From: Shewanella algae
GTDB lineage: Bacteria > Pseudomonadota > Gammaproteobacteria > Enterobacterales > Shewanellaceae
Assembly (NCBI RefSeq): GCF_009183365.2
Contig: NZ_CP068230.1
Location: 107,001-171,000 of the forward strand
Direction of reading: 5' to 3'
DNA length: 64,000 nucleotides
The notes below the pieces were generated by a model. The model saw only the letters and a list, made by a program, of their open reading frames with translations, searched no databases and was not told the DNA's origin. Made by a program: the position numbers and the translations under genes. This document shows positions 8,520-17,573 of this stretch, in pieces; within the stretch, counting starts at the first letter, position 1, and each line of letters starts with the position of its first letter.

Positions 8520-10328
8520 TTATTGTTCCGCCGGAGGCTTGATCCCATATTGGGACAGGGAATCAATAAATTCCTGCTTTTGGTAGCTGATAGCACGCTT
8601 AAGTGCCTTATGGCCCTGCGGAAGTATGTCAGCGCCGAGCTTGCTCAAAACATAGTTAAAGTCCTGGATATCACTGGTTCTCACCATCTGCTCCAGCATG
8701 GTTTCCCCCGAGTGGCTGACCAGGGTCAAGTCAGCCTTTGACTCAACCAAGGCCTTTACCACCTCAAGATTGCTTTTTTCACCGGCTCCTTGAATCGGAT
8801 TGGCGGCGTACATCAACGCCGAGCGGCCGTCACTATCTCTGGCATTCACATCGACATTGATGCCGATAAGGTATTTGACCGTGTCCAGGTGTCGGTACAT
8901 TGATGCCGCCATTAAAGCGGTTTCCTGGCGACTCCCAGAATGCCCGTTAATGTCGGCGCCTCTTTCAACCAGGAGTTTGACCATCTCTACGCTCTCTTTC
9001 CCCGCAGCCGAGTACAATAACTCAACCAAGATTTCAGCCGTGAGAAGGCCTGGCGGCGCGTTGTCGAGTAATTGTCTGGTTATTTCCAGTTGGCTACTCA
9101 TAACGGCTCTCTCAATATCTTGTTTGGTGATATTGGCGCCGTGGCGAACCAGAGTAGTGACATAATCCAGCTGGCCAAACCAAGCTGCGTAATACAAGGG
9201 GCTGTTGCCAGAGTCGTTGGTTTGATTAATGTCGGCACCACTCTCCACCAGATAATTAAAGACTTTGGCATCATCTGTGCCCACGAGTTGATGCATCAGG
9301 GTTTCTTTATAGCTTCCCTTGACATTTAAATTGGCACCCTTGGCCACCAAATAGCGCACAACCTCTAGGTTGTCATCACGCACGGAGTAAGCGAGAGCGG
9401 TCACTCCGTCTGTGTCCTGGGTCTCGAGTTTCGCCCCCTTATCCAATAGATACTTCACTATATCCAGGTCGCCCCGATTCGCAGATATCATCAGCGGTGT
9501 ACTGCTGCGCTCGGCATTTATTACCAGTAGGGCATTGATGTCGGCGCCCTTGGATACCAGGTACTTAACCGAAGCCAGGCTGCCGGCCGATACGGCCGTC
9601 TTGAGCATCAGCTCCTTGTTGCCAAGGGTGACTCTTTGCTGTTTTACCAGGTAATCCAAAATCTCTGTGGCACCGTTTTTGAGCGCAATGATGGAAATCT
9701 CTTCGGCATATTCCTTGGAGAGCACCTGGCCGGTTTTATTCAATAATGACTTGAAGATATCCAGATGATTATTGTGGGCCGCTATCTCCGGTAACCCCCA
9801 GCCGCCGTTATTCTTTTGTTTGAGATTGGCGCCGTTCTCCAGCAGCAAAGAGATCGCCTGCTGATGGCCAAACTCGACGGCCACCATCAGAGCCGTCCAG
9901 CCATATTGGTTTGAGGCGTTAATATCGATATTTCTCTCAAGCAGAAAAGAGATCAGGGCCAGATCCCCCAACTTGGCGGCAACCAGCAGAGAGTTGAAAC
10001 CATTTTGACTACTGGCGTGAATATCGGCGCCTTGTTCAATCAGCAGCTTTGCCATCTCAGGAGTGGGTGACATCAACAGCGCATTCCAGCCGGCAGGGTT
10101 CTCAAGGTTGATGTCAGCGCCCTGAGCAATCAGCTGCTTTACCGAGTCCAGTTGGCCATCCAATACAGCTCGCATCAGTGGCGACAGACCCTCCTCATCC
10201 AAACTGTTCAGCTTGTGCGCCGCAGTTGTGGCTGCAGCTGTCTCGGGCTTAGCGCTTGCGGCCATAGCTGGTTTGCCAAAGAGAAAGATTCCCATCAAAA
10301 CACATACAAACATCATCCTTAACTGCAT
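8520..10328 (-). CDS. Exported ankyrin-repeat protein
   Basis: A 602-residue protein with a signal peptide (MQLRMMFVCVLMGIFLFGKP, cleavage near AMA) followed almost entirely by about 15 ankyrin repeats, e.g. SPLMRAVLDGQLDSVKQLI, NGFNSLLVAAKLGDLALISF and YGWTALMVAVEFGHQQAISL. Ankyrin stacks bind proteins, so a periplasmic scaffold or inhibitor role is likely, but no partner is indicated. No catalytic domain is visible. ATG at 10328 follows AGGAAA and begins the signal peptide; an earlier in-frame start at 10394 would bury it. Transcribed alone. Confidence 0.85.
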   Translation of the reverse strand: MQLRMMFVCVLMGIFLFGKPAMAASAKPETAAATTAAHKLNSLDEEGLSPLMRAVLDGQLDSVKQLIAQGADINLENPAGWNALLMSPTPEMAKLLIEQGADIHASSQNGFNSLLVAAKLGDLALISFLLERNIDINASNQYGWTALMVAVEFGHQQAISLLLENGANLKQKNNGGWGLPEIAAHNNHLDIFKSLLNKTGQVLSKEYAEEISIIALKNGATEILDYLVKQQRVTLGNKELMLKTAVSAGSLASVKYLVSKGADINALLVINAERSSTPLMISANRGDLDIVKYLLDKGAKLETQDTDGVTALAYSVRDDNLEVVRYLVAKGANLNVKGSYKETLMHQLVGTDDAKVFNYLVESGADINQTNDSGNSPLYYAAWFGQLDYVTTLVRHGANITKQDIERAVMSSQLEITRQLLDNAPPGLLTAEILVELLYSAAGKESVEMVKLLVERGADINGHSGSRQETALMAASMYRHLDTVKYLIGINVDVNARDSDGRSALMYAANPIQGAGEKSNLEVVKALVESKADLTLVSHSGETMLEQMVRTSDIQDFNYVLSKLGADILPQGHKALKRAISYQKQEFIDSLSQYGIKPPAEQ

Positions 10329-10442
10329 TGTGATATTTCCTGAACTCTGTTTATGGGGCGGATCCGATAAGTCTTGCCCAAAAGTGCGGAGCAAAATATG
10401 CGGCGAGCCACAAAATGGCGCGGCTCTATGTTCCTTGTCGAC

Positions 10443-11201
10443 TCAGTTCATCGCCGCTTTGACATAGACATCGAAGCGGTTTTTCTTGGTGGCGATAACA
10501 GTGCTGGGTTTAACCCCGGCCAGGTCTTCGGCGTAGTCCGGCCGTTTGACCACTACCCGCTTGCTCGCCAGTGCCAGCGCCGGGGCCAGCAAGCCGTCGG
10601 CATCGGTATCGGCGCCGACCAGGGTCTGAAATACCCGCATCTCTTTTTTTACCAATGCCGACTTGTCTCTGTGGGGATACATGGGGTCCAGATAGACCAC
10701 ATCCGGTTGCGGACTTATCTGGCTCAACGCCTCCAGACTGGAGTCGTGCAGCAGCGTCATTCTTTGCTGCATCCAGGGGCCGATTTCGCTGTCCTGATAA
10801 CCGCGGCTGAGACCGTCTTCCAGCAGCGCCGCCACCAAGGGGTTACGTTCAATCAGAGTCATTTGGCAGCCAAGGCTTGCCAGCACAAAGGCGTCACGGC
10901 CAAGACCGGCCGTGGCATCTACCACTGAGGGGCAGGCGCCTTGCTTGAGACCGACCGCCTTGGCTATGGCCTGGCCACGGCCGCCGCCGAACTTACGTCT
11001 GTGGGCCACGGCACCGCTGACAAAATCGACACAGATACCGCCAAGCTTGGGTTCGTCACGTTTGAACAGGGTCAGCATCTCCTGCTCAAACCCCAAGGCA
11101 AACACAGAGTCTTCTGAATGCTTCAGGCCCCAGCGCTCGGCAATGGCGCACAGGCGTGGCTCCCGGGTATCAAAATAAATGCTATGGCTTGGCTGCTTCA
11201 C
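10443..11201 (-). CDS. rsmJ: 16S rRNA m2G1516 methyltransferase RsmJ
   Basis: SAM-dependent guanine-N2 methyltransferase of the small ribosomal subunit. Motifs include the SAM-binding VDATAGLGRDAFVLASLG, acidic motif MTLIERNPLVAALLEDGL and the catalytic-type DVVYLDPMYPHRDKSALVKK. The frame is open back to a TTG at 11273, but a GTG at 11201 preceded by AAGGA gives 252 residues, the usual family length (about 250), so it is preferred. Divergent from rlmJ, another rRNA methyltransferase, with a short shared promoter region. Confidence 0.88.
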   Translation of the reverse strand: MKQPSHSIYFDTREPRLCAIAERWGLKHSEDSVFALGFEQEMLTLFKRDEPKLGGICVDFVSGAVAHRRKFGGGRGQAIAKAVGLKQGACPSVVDATAGLGRDAFVLASLGCQMTLIERNPLVAALLEDGLSRGYQDSEIGPWMQQRMTLLHDSSLEALSQISPQPDVVYLDPMYPHRDKSALVKKEMRVFQTLVGADTDADGLLAPALALASKRVVVKRPDYAEDLAGVKPSTVIATKKNRFDVYVKAAMN

Positions 11202-11332
11202 TGTGTTTGAGTCCTTGGCTGAATTGGCGCCATTATGCCAAATGCCAACCTGACTGAATACGTTCGGCTGCAACTCGCAGGCAGAGCAGCTATAATGCCG
11301 CGGTCATTTACCCGTCAGTCATTGGGGAACCC

Positions 11333-12190
11333 ATGCTCAGCTACCGTCACGGTTTTCATGCCGGCAACTATGCCGATGTGCTCAAACATTCCATCTTGTT
11401 GCAGGCGCTGAGCTTGTTGCAGAAGAAAGATAAACCTTTGGTTTATATCGATACCCATGCCGGTGCCGGTGGCTATGCGCTGGAAGATGATTTCGCCCAA
11501 AAGACAGGGGAATATCTGGAAGGTATAGGCAAGCTCTGGCAGGAAACGAGTGTGCCGCAGGCGATGACAGCCTATCTGGAGGCGGTGCGCCATTTCAACG
11601 AAGGCAACGAGGAGCAGGCCACTGATGAGCTGGCCTGGTATCCCGGATCTCCGGCGATAGTGGATATGCACCTTAGAGAGCAGGACAGAATGCTGCTGCA
11701 CGAGCTGCACAATACCGATGTCGAATTGCTGCAGGAGTATTTTGAAGGTGCCCGTCAGGTGAAGCTGGTTCACGGCGACGGTCTGCAGGGCCTGTTGGCC
11801 GCCGTGCCGCCACTGGAGCGTCGGGCACTGGTGCTGGTGGATCCCAGCTATGAGCTCAAGAGTGACTATCAGGATGTGGCCGATACCCTGATAAAAGCTC
11901 ATCGCAAGTTTGCCACCGGGGTGTATCTGCTCTGGTATCCGGTCGTCAATCGGGCCCAGACTGAAGCCATGCTGACGAAGCTGAAAGACAGCGGCATTCG
12001 GCGCCAGTTACGGATAGAGCAGAGTATTAAGCCGGATTCGGATGAATTCGGTATGACGGCGGCGGGTCTGTGGGTCATCAACCCGCCATGGCAGTTGGAT
12101 ACCCAGGCCGAAGAGCTGCTGGCCTGGCTCCATCCCAGGCTCAATCAGGGTGGCGGCAGCGTCACTGTCTCCTGGGAAGTGGGCGAGTAA
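11333..12190 (+). CDS. rlmJ: 23S rRNA m6A2030 methyltransferase RlmJ
   Basis: Methylates adenine 2030 of 23S rRNA using SAM. The N-terminus MLSYRHGFHAGNYADVLKH is diagnostic, and YIDTHAGAGGY is the SAM-binding motif. The catalytic motif reads LVDPSYELKSDY, i.e. DPSY in place of the more common D/N-PP-Y. The 285-residue length is normal. Lies divergent from rsmJ. Confidence 0.93.
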   Translation: MLSYRHGFHAGNYADVLKHSILLQALSLLQKKDKPLVYIDTHAGAGGYALEDDFAQKTGEYLEGIGKLWQETSVPQAMTAYLEAVRHFNEGNEEQATDELAWYPGSPAIVDMHLREQDRMLLHELHNTDVELLQEYFEGARQVKLVHGDGLQGLLAAVPPLERRALVLVDPSYELKSDYQDVADTLIKAHRKFATGVYLLWYPVVNRAQTEAMLTKLKDSGIRRQLRIEQSIKPDSDEFGMTAAGLWVINPPWQLDTQAEELLAWLHPRLNQGGGSVTVSWEVGE

Positions 12191-12337
12191 GCTTGGTTCC
12201 ATCATAAAAACAGTTGGCCGGGTCACTGGGTATTAATTGGGTACTAAGTCGGATACCGAGCTGTGTACTAATGGACCGGCCTGTTAACAGTGGCCTTTAC
12301 GGCGTCTAAGCGACTGTGTGATAGCGACTGTGGTGAG

Positions 12338-12769
12338 TTATTCCGACAGTGCTTTCAGCTCGGCCAGCGTCGCCTCATCTACGAGCCCTAGCGCCAGCGC
12401 CTGCTGCGGATTAGTCTCTATCAAATAGGCACTGATACTCATCATATTGCGCAGCGCCATGCCGTTGGGGCCATCGTAAGCCGGCTGCTCGTTCCACTGA
12501 TCCTGAGCCCAGGCGGCCCAAGTGGCCTTGAGGCTGTAGCCCGCCTCACAGAAGATGGTGCGGGTCAGTTGGCTGCCCTTATCCAGCATCTCCTCGTCGT
12601 TCATGCTGTTGTCTAGCTCGCCCTTGTGGCTTTGCATGACTTGCTTAACTGCCGCTATCGCTTCGGCGGTTGCGGGAACTGGCCCAAGTTGGCTGTCATC
12701 ACAGGCTATTACGCTGGAAAAGGGCATCAGCAGACAGGCACAAAGGCCGAGGGACTTGAGGTTAAACAT
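12338..12769 (-). CDS. Small secreted protein of unknown function
   Basis: Not recognised. A 143-residue product with an N-terminal signal sequence (LKSLGLCACLLMPFSSVIAC). The cysteine after VIA may be the first mature residue, but FSSVIAC is a poor lipobox, so a soluble periplasmic protein is as likely. The mature part is acidic and helical, with one further cysteine (TIFCEAGYS). ATG at 12769 lies 5 bases after AAGGAAG; a GTG two codons earlier overlaps that ribosome site. It follows the transglycosylase gene by 25 bases on the same strand and may share its transcript. Confidence 0.7.
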   Translation of the reverse strand: MFNLKSLGLCACLLMPFSSVIACDDSQLGPVPATAEAIAAVKQVMQSHKGELDNSMNDEEMLDKGSQLTRTIFCEAGYSLKATWAAWAQDQWNEQPAYDGPNGMALRNMMSISAYLIETNPQQALALGLVDEATLAELKALSE

Positions 12770-12794
12770 CTTCACTTCCTTGTTGTTGCGCCTC

Positions 12795-13622
12795 TCAGGC
12801 GCGGCTCAAATTGCGGTAGCGCTCCAGCAAAATTTTCACCCGTTTCACATAGGCGCGGGTTTCCGGGTAGGGTGGCACGCCGCGATATTGGGTCACTGTG
12901 GTAGGGCCGGCATTGTAGGCCGCCAGCGCCCGGGTCATATCGCCATCGAAACGGGCCAGCATCTGCGCCAGATAGCGGCTACCGGCATCGATATTCTGTG
13001 ATACCACAAAGGCGTTGCTGACACCAAGCTCTTTGGCGGTATCCGGCATCAACTGCATCAGCCCCATAGCGCCGGTACGAGACAGGGCCTTGGCGTTGAA
13101 GGCCGACTCGGCGTGGATCACCGCCCGGATTAGCGCAGGATCCAGATTGTAAGTTTGGGCGGCGAGGGCGATTTCGGCGGCATAGTCACTGTCAAACAGA
13201 GGGATTGCCTGCCAGTTTACCTTGGAGTCTGGTCGGCAGGCGAAACAATCATAGAGAATGATCTGATATTCCTGGCTGCCGGGGGGCTTGTCGCTGAACG
13301 CCATCACACCGTTGGCCTGGCGGTACTGATAGACTTTACGCTTCGGCAGACTGCTGTCACTGATGCCGTGTTCGGAGTAACGCGCCACTATACGGGGTTT
13401 GGTCGAAGGCTCTTTAGTCAAAGCTGAAATTTTTTCACCCATGACTGAAGGCTCTTTACTTATAGCTGAAGGCTTTTTTCCTACGGCTGAATGCTCTTCA
13501 CCCATAGTGGCCTCTTTCGAAGGCATAGGTATCTCGGTGCCGGCAAGCGCAGCAAAGGGCAGCGCCGAGCTCAGCAGCCAGAGTAGCAAAGAGATGAGTC
13601 CTTGGCCGGAAGTGTGCTTCAC
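12795..13622 (-). CDS. Lytic transglycosylase (SLT domain) with DUF4124-like N-terminal region
   Basis: Cleaves peptidoglycan glycan strands in the periplasm. Signal peptide (LISLLLWLLSSALPFAALAG), then a low-complexity segment (about residues 35-75) built of repeats around K-E-P-S and MGE, then a DUF4124-like stretch (VYQYRQANGVMAFSDKPPGS), then an SLT/LysM-free transglycosylase domain with catalytic glutamate in VIHAESAFNAKALS, plus GAMGLMQLMPDTAKELGV and AYNAGPTTVTQY. The start overlaps the DUF3137 gene by four bases, so it is probably translated from the lemA-DUF3137 transcript. Confidence 0.9.
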   Translation of the reverse strand: MKHTSGQGLISLLLWLLSSALPFAALAGTEIPMPSKEATMGEEHSAVGKKPSAISKEPSVMGEKISALTKEPSTKPRIVARYSEHGISDSSLPKRKVYQYRQANGVMAFSDKPPGSQEYQIILYDCFACRPDSKVNWQAIPLFDSDYAAEIALAAQTYNLDPALIRAVIHAESAFNAKALSRTGAMGLMQLMPDTAKELGVSNAFVVSQNIDAGSRYLAQMLARFDGDMTRALAAYNAGPTTVTQYRGVPPYPETRAYVKRVKILLERYRNLSRA

Positions 13623-14653
13623 GCCTGATAACCCGCCCGTGTTTCCAGTTTCAATATGTCAATGATAGCAAAGAGTTGCTGCATTTCACCGTGGATCTGG
13701 CTGAACTCCTTTTCGAAGGTGGCTCCCTCAAAGATGGAGGCGGTCTCGAATCTATCCTTGTTACTGGGAAACAGGATCAACAGCTGCCTGCCGTGGAAGG
13801 CGCAGCGCAGATCCCGGCCGAACTTCTTGCTCAAGTCCAGCAAACGCTCCATAAACAAGGGGTTCATCAACACCCGGCCATTGATCTGATTGTCGGCGAA
13901 GACATCGAACTCTTTCTCGAACACAGGATCTTCCAGCTTCATCTGCTTCAGCCCCGAATAGCTGGAAGAGAGTTTCCCCAGCAGGCCGCGGTCGCGGATC
14001 AATACCGCATGGCAGCCGAAGTTTTGTGGCACGGTAAAGGTCATGGCCAGTCCCTTGAATACCTCGCTGGTACGCTTCTTATTCTTGCTATCCCGATATT
14101 CTGACTTCAGCACTAATTCACTGATCCCCAGTTCGACCTGTTTATAGCTACCGGTAATAAAATCACTGGAATGCGCTATGTCGTGCTTGGGCAAAATGCC
14201 GGCATCACGAAATGGTCGCAGAGGTAAACCATCGTTGGGACTAAAGGTAAAGTCGTCGCCGAAATAGCGGAAGATCAGCGGGAACAGATCTTTTTTAACC
14301 TGTGTTTGAAACGCCTTGATGGGTTTCTTACACCAGAAAAACATCAGCAAAACCGGGGTAAGGGCGAGGGCAAACGAAGCTTCCGGGCCAAGGGAACTGT
14401 AGTACATAAGGTCGTACCAATAGTGCCAAACCAGCAGCAGAGTCACCACAAGTGTCAGTACAAACAGGGCTACCCGGGTTCGGCACTGCTTGAGGCTCTT
14501 GATCCTCAGTCTTTCATACTTACTGGCCTTGGGCTGTATATGCTGGCGATAGTATTGCTGCAGCTTGGGCAGGTCTTCGCTGGGGGCCTGTAAGCCTTTT
14601 CCCGGGCGTACCGGGGAAATCTTGGCCCCCATCAGGAAGGTGATAATATTCAC
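13619..14653 (-). CDS. DUF3137 family membrane protein
   Basis: Function unknown. The 344-residue protein has two adjacent membrane helices (VALFVLTLVVTLLLVWHYWY and the stretch ending ALTPVLLMFFW) near residues 65-120 and a large soluble C-terminal domain. The sequence and the position directly after lemA match DUF3137. The start seems to be GTG at 14653 (21 bases after lemA) without a strong ribosome site; ATG at 14632 is an alternative. Its end overlaps the transglycosylase start by four bases, linking the three products. Confidence 0.8.
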   Translation of the reverse strand: MNIITFLMGAKISPVRPGKGLQAPSEDLPKLQQYYRQHIQPKASKYERLRIKSLKQCRTRVALFVLTLVVTLLLVWHYWYDLMYYSSLGPEASFALALTPVLLMFFWCKKPIKAFQTQVKKDLFPLIFRYFGDDFTFSPNDGLPLRPFRDAGILPKHDIAHSSDFITGSYKQVELGISELVLKSEYRDSKNKKRTSEVFKGLAMTFTVPQNFGCHAVLIRDRGLLGKLSSSYSGLKQMKLEDPVFEKEFDVFADNQINGRVLMNPLFMERLLDLSKKFGRDLRCAFHGRQLLILFPSNKDRFETASIFEGATFEKEFSQIHGEMQQLFAIIDILKLETRAGYQA

Positions 14654-14674
14654 GGGTCAATCTTTTACTCTGTC

Positions 14675-15244
14675 TCAGTTCAAATAGTCGCCGGCATTGA
14701 CCGGACTTTTGGCGCTTTCATCCGCCTCATAGAAGGGCAGAGCCTGCACCTTGGCCATGGAGGCTATGATTGAACCCGGGAAAATTTCCACCGCATTGTT
14801 GAGCTCAGTGACCGCCGAGTTGTAGAAGCGCCGCGCCGCAGAAATATGGGCCTCCACTTCGTTATAGGTCTGCATTGCCTGCAACATGGTGTTGTCTGAC
14901 TTGAGTTCAGGGTAGTTTTCTACCGACACCATCAACTGGCCGACACGGCTGTTGAGCTGGTTGGCCAAATCCAGATGTTGTTTTACCGCATCTGTGTCGG
15001 CCGGATTGTAGCTTTGGGTCAGTTGCGTGCGTAATTCGGTGATCTCGGTCAGCAGCTGTTTTTCATGGTCCATGAAGCGCTTGGCTATGGTGAGAATATT
15101 GGGCAGCAGATTGGCCCTTTTCTTGAGCTGGACATCTATGCCGGAGAGGGCTTCACGGGCCGTGTTGCGTTTTTTTATCAGGCTGACATACCAGAGATAA
15201 ATCAGTATCACGGCGATCGCCAGTATCAACAAAAATCCATCCAT
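14675..15244 (-). CDS. lemA: LemA family protein
   Basis: Membrane-anchored helical protein of 189 residues. An N-terminal transmembrane helix (FLLILAIAVILIYLWYVSLI) is followed by the LemA hallmark RNTAREALSGIDVQLKKRAN-LLPN and a helical bundle with YPELKSDN and EVEAHISAARRFYNSAV. Role in bacteria is not settled; in several species LemA is linked to envelope stress and proteases. First gene of lemA-DUF3137-transglycosylase (minus strand). Confidence 0.92.
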   Translation of the reverse strand: MDGFLLILAIAVILIYLWYVSLIKKRNTAREALSGIDVQLKKRANLLPNILTIAKRFMDHEKQLLTEITELRTQLTQSYNPADTDAVKQHLDLANQLNSRVGQLMVSVENYPELKSDNTMLQAMQTYNEVEAHISAARRFYNSAVTELNNAVEIFPGSIIASMAKVQALPFYEADESAKSPVNAGDYLN

Positions 15245-15873
15245 ATTTGCTAAAGTTCCATGCAGTTTTTTCTGAACTGCGCCAGCTAACCATAAAATGG
15301 CCGCAAATGCATCTTTGTTGTGATTTTGAACCTATGCTGGCCCTTTGACGGCGAGTCTTGCCAAGTCAATGAAAACCATCACTTATATGGCTTTAAAGAT
15401 AGATTTAAGCAAAAGCTGGCAAATCAAAGGCTTGGGCTGTACGTTTTTAGTACATGGAAACATTATATGAATGATTTGTTTGAAATATTTATCTATTTTT
15501 GAGTGGTAAAAAAACAGCAACTTTTGACTCAAGTCTGTCGGAAGCCGCTATAGGCCATGAGAAAACTGTTTACCGTGCGTCAAAGAGAAGAAATGGAATC
15601 ATACTATTTACAAACAGCTTTTATTATGTTCAGGCAAGGTTCAGACAGCGTATTGTAAATTGTAATGACACAACGTTGGGGCAAAGCGAATTAGTTCAGC
15701 GAATTTGCCTTTATGGACCCGCCCTGGGTCCTTTTTTTTGCCTCTAATTTCCCGCCATTCTTCCAGGTTAAGTTTCAGTTAAAAGTGTCACGGCAAAATG
15801 GCCGGCCGCTTGTCGTAGATGTTACGGCCATGAAAATAGAACCGGCAGCCGAGCCGGCAGACAGGGAAATCAG
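15245..15873. other. AT-rich intergenic region without a convincing gene
   Basis: 629 bases between divergent lemA and the AbgT gene. Two short open frames (15320-15502, 15499-15747) show no recognisable protein, no good ribosome site and no signal or membrane pattern that convinces. The stretch is much richer in A/T than its neighbours and ends in an intrinsic terminator at 15715 that serves no annotated gene, so a small RNA on the plus strand is possible. Confidence 0.5.
15715..15740 (+). terminator. Intrinsic terminator with no assigned gene upstream
   Basis: Stem GGACCC / GGGTCC around a 5-base loop, followed by eight T residues. Upstream lies non-coding AT-rich DNA, so it may end a small RNA. 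Confidence 0.7.
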
Positions 15874-17472
15874 ATGCAGTCCAATCATTCTCAGCAACCG
15901 CTCGAAACCGCCAAGAGTGGCTGGTTTATCCGCTTCCTCAATGTGGTGGAGCGCCTTGGCAACCTTTTGCCACATCCCATCACACTATTTGCGTTGTTTT
16001 GCGCAGCCGTCATCCTGATCTCCGGCATTGCCGGTTATTTTGAAGTCACAGTGGTGGACCCTCGTCCCGAAGGCGCCAGTGGCCGCAGCGCCGATGGCCT
16101 GATCCATGTGGTCAGTCTAATGAATGCCGAAGGGCTGCGGATGATAGTCTCCAACCTGGTGACCAACTTTACCGGTTTTACGCCGCTGGGCACTGTATTG
16201 GTGGCCTTGCTCGGGGTAGGGATTGCCGAACGCTCAGGACTCTTGTCCGCCGGCATGCGGGCGCTGGTGATGGGAGCCTCCAAGCGCCTGGTTACCCTGA
16301 CTATTGTCTTTGCCGGAATCGTCTCCAATACCGCCGCCGAGCTGGGTTATGTCGTGCTGATCCCCATGGCGGCGATGATCTTCCATTCTCTTGGCAGGCA
16401 TCCCTTGGCGGGGTTGGCGGCGGCCTTTGCCGGGGTATCCGGTGGCTACAGTGCCAACCTCCTGCTGGGAACCGTGGATCCCCTGTTATCCGGGATCACC
16501 GAAGCGGCGGCGCAGATGATAGACCCTGACTACACTGTGGGCCCCGAGGTCAACTGGTACTTCATGTTTGTCTCCACCTTTGTGATCTCTTTCCTCGGCG
16601 CCTTGGTGACAGAGAAAATCGTTGAACCCAAGCTCGGTCGCTATGATGTCTCTGAAGCCAGTGTCGATTTGGAAGATCAGCGGATGGAAACCGTCACCGA
16701 ACTGGAGAAAAAGGGGCTGAAAATGGCTGGTTTGGCGGCGCTGCTGCTCGGCGCAGTCTTGGCCTTGACCGTGGTTCCCGAGTGGGGCCCACTGCGTCAC
16801 CCCGAGACGGGGGAAGTGGCCGGTTCGCCGTTTCTCAAGGGAATCGTGGTGTTTATCTTTGTCTGCTTTGCCATTCCTGGGCTGGTATACGGCAAGGTGG
16901 TGGGCACCATGAAAAAAGATACCGATGTGATCAACGCCATGTCCCACAGCATGAGCACCATGGGCATGTATATCGTATTGGTGTTTTTCGCCTCGCAGTT
17001 TGTGGCCTTCTTCAAGTGGACCAATCTGGGCGCCGTGTTGGCGGTGACCGGCGCCGATGCCCTCAGTGCCCTGGGGCTGACCGGGCCGATAGTCTTCCTG
17101 CTGTTTATCATGATGTGTGGCTTCATCAACTTGATGCTCGGCAGTGCCTCGGCCCAGTGGGCGGTGACGGCGCCGATATTTGTGCCCATGTTGATGTTGG
17201 TGGGTTATGCGCCGGAAACCATTCAGGCGGCCTATCGAATAGGTGACTCAGTGACTAACCTGATCACGCCCATGATGAGTTATTTTGGTCTTATCCTGGC
17301 GGTCGCCGCGCGCTACAAGAAGGACCTGGGGATAGGTACTCTGGTGGCTACCATGTTGCCATACACGCTGGTATTTTTCGTCGGTTGGACCCTGTTCTTC
17401 TTCCTCTGGGTATTCGGCCTGGGGCTGCCGGTTGGCCCAGGTGCGGCTACCTACTATTCACCGGCGGGCTGA
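15874..17472 (+). CDS. AbgT family transporter
   Basis: Inner-membrane carrier of 532 residues with about 11-13 membrane segments, related to p-aminobenzoyl-glutamate transporter AbgT and the MtrF drug exporter. Family motifs include GIAERSGLLSAGMRALV, FAGVSGGYSANLLLGTVDPL, GSASAQWAVTAPIFVPMLM and RIGDSVTNLITPMMSYFGL. Members have been reported either to import p-aminobenzoyl-glutamate or to export sulfonamides; sequence alone does not decide. ATG at 15874 follows AGGGAAA. No abgAB peptidase genes accompany it, and a terminator follows at 17509. Confidence 0.92.
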   Translation: MQSNHSQQPLETAKSGWFIRFLNVVERLGNLLPHPITLFALFCAAVILISGIAGYFEVTVVDPRPEGASGRSADGLIHVVSLMNAEGLRMIVSNLVTNFTGFTPLGTVLVALLGVGIAERSGLLSAGMRALVMGASKRLVTLTIVFAGIVSNTAAELGYVVLIPMAAMIFHSLGRHPLAGLAAAFAGVSGGYSANLLLGTVDPLLSGITEAAAQMIDPDYTVGPEVNWYFMFVSTFVISFLGALVTEKIVEPKLGRYDVSEASVDLEDQRMETVTELEKKGLKMAGLAALLLGAVLALTVVPEWGPLRHPETGEVAGSPFLKGIVVFIFVCFAIPGLVYGKVVGTMKKDTDVINAMSHSMSTMGMYIVLVFFASQFVAFFKWTNLGAVLAVTGADALSALGLTGPIVFLLFIMMCGFINLMLGSASAQWAVTAPIFVPMLMLVGYAPETIQAAYRIGDSVTNLITPMMSYFGLILAVAARYKKDLGIGTLVATMLPYTLVFFVGWTLFFFLWVFGLGLPVGPGAATYYSPAG

Positions 17473-17508
17473 TGGTCTGTAACAGTGAATGACTGAGGAT
17501 TTTAGTGG

Positions 17509-17546
17509 GAAGGGGCTTAGGTGATATACGCTAGCCCCTTTTTTAA
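17509..17546 (+). terminator. Intrinsic terminator after the AbgT transporter gene
   Basis: Imperfect stem AAGGGGCTTAG / CTAGCCCCTT with a T-run (TTTTTT). It lies 37 bases after the AbgT stop and before the convergent AraC gene. Confidence 0.8.
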
Positions 17547-17573
17547 TCTTTTGGCTTTATTCGGCGCCGCGGC

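Noticed and set aside
15320..15747. Two short open frames in the lemA-AbgT gap as genes
   Set aside because: No ribosome site, no recognisable protein, and they overlap the terminator region.
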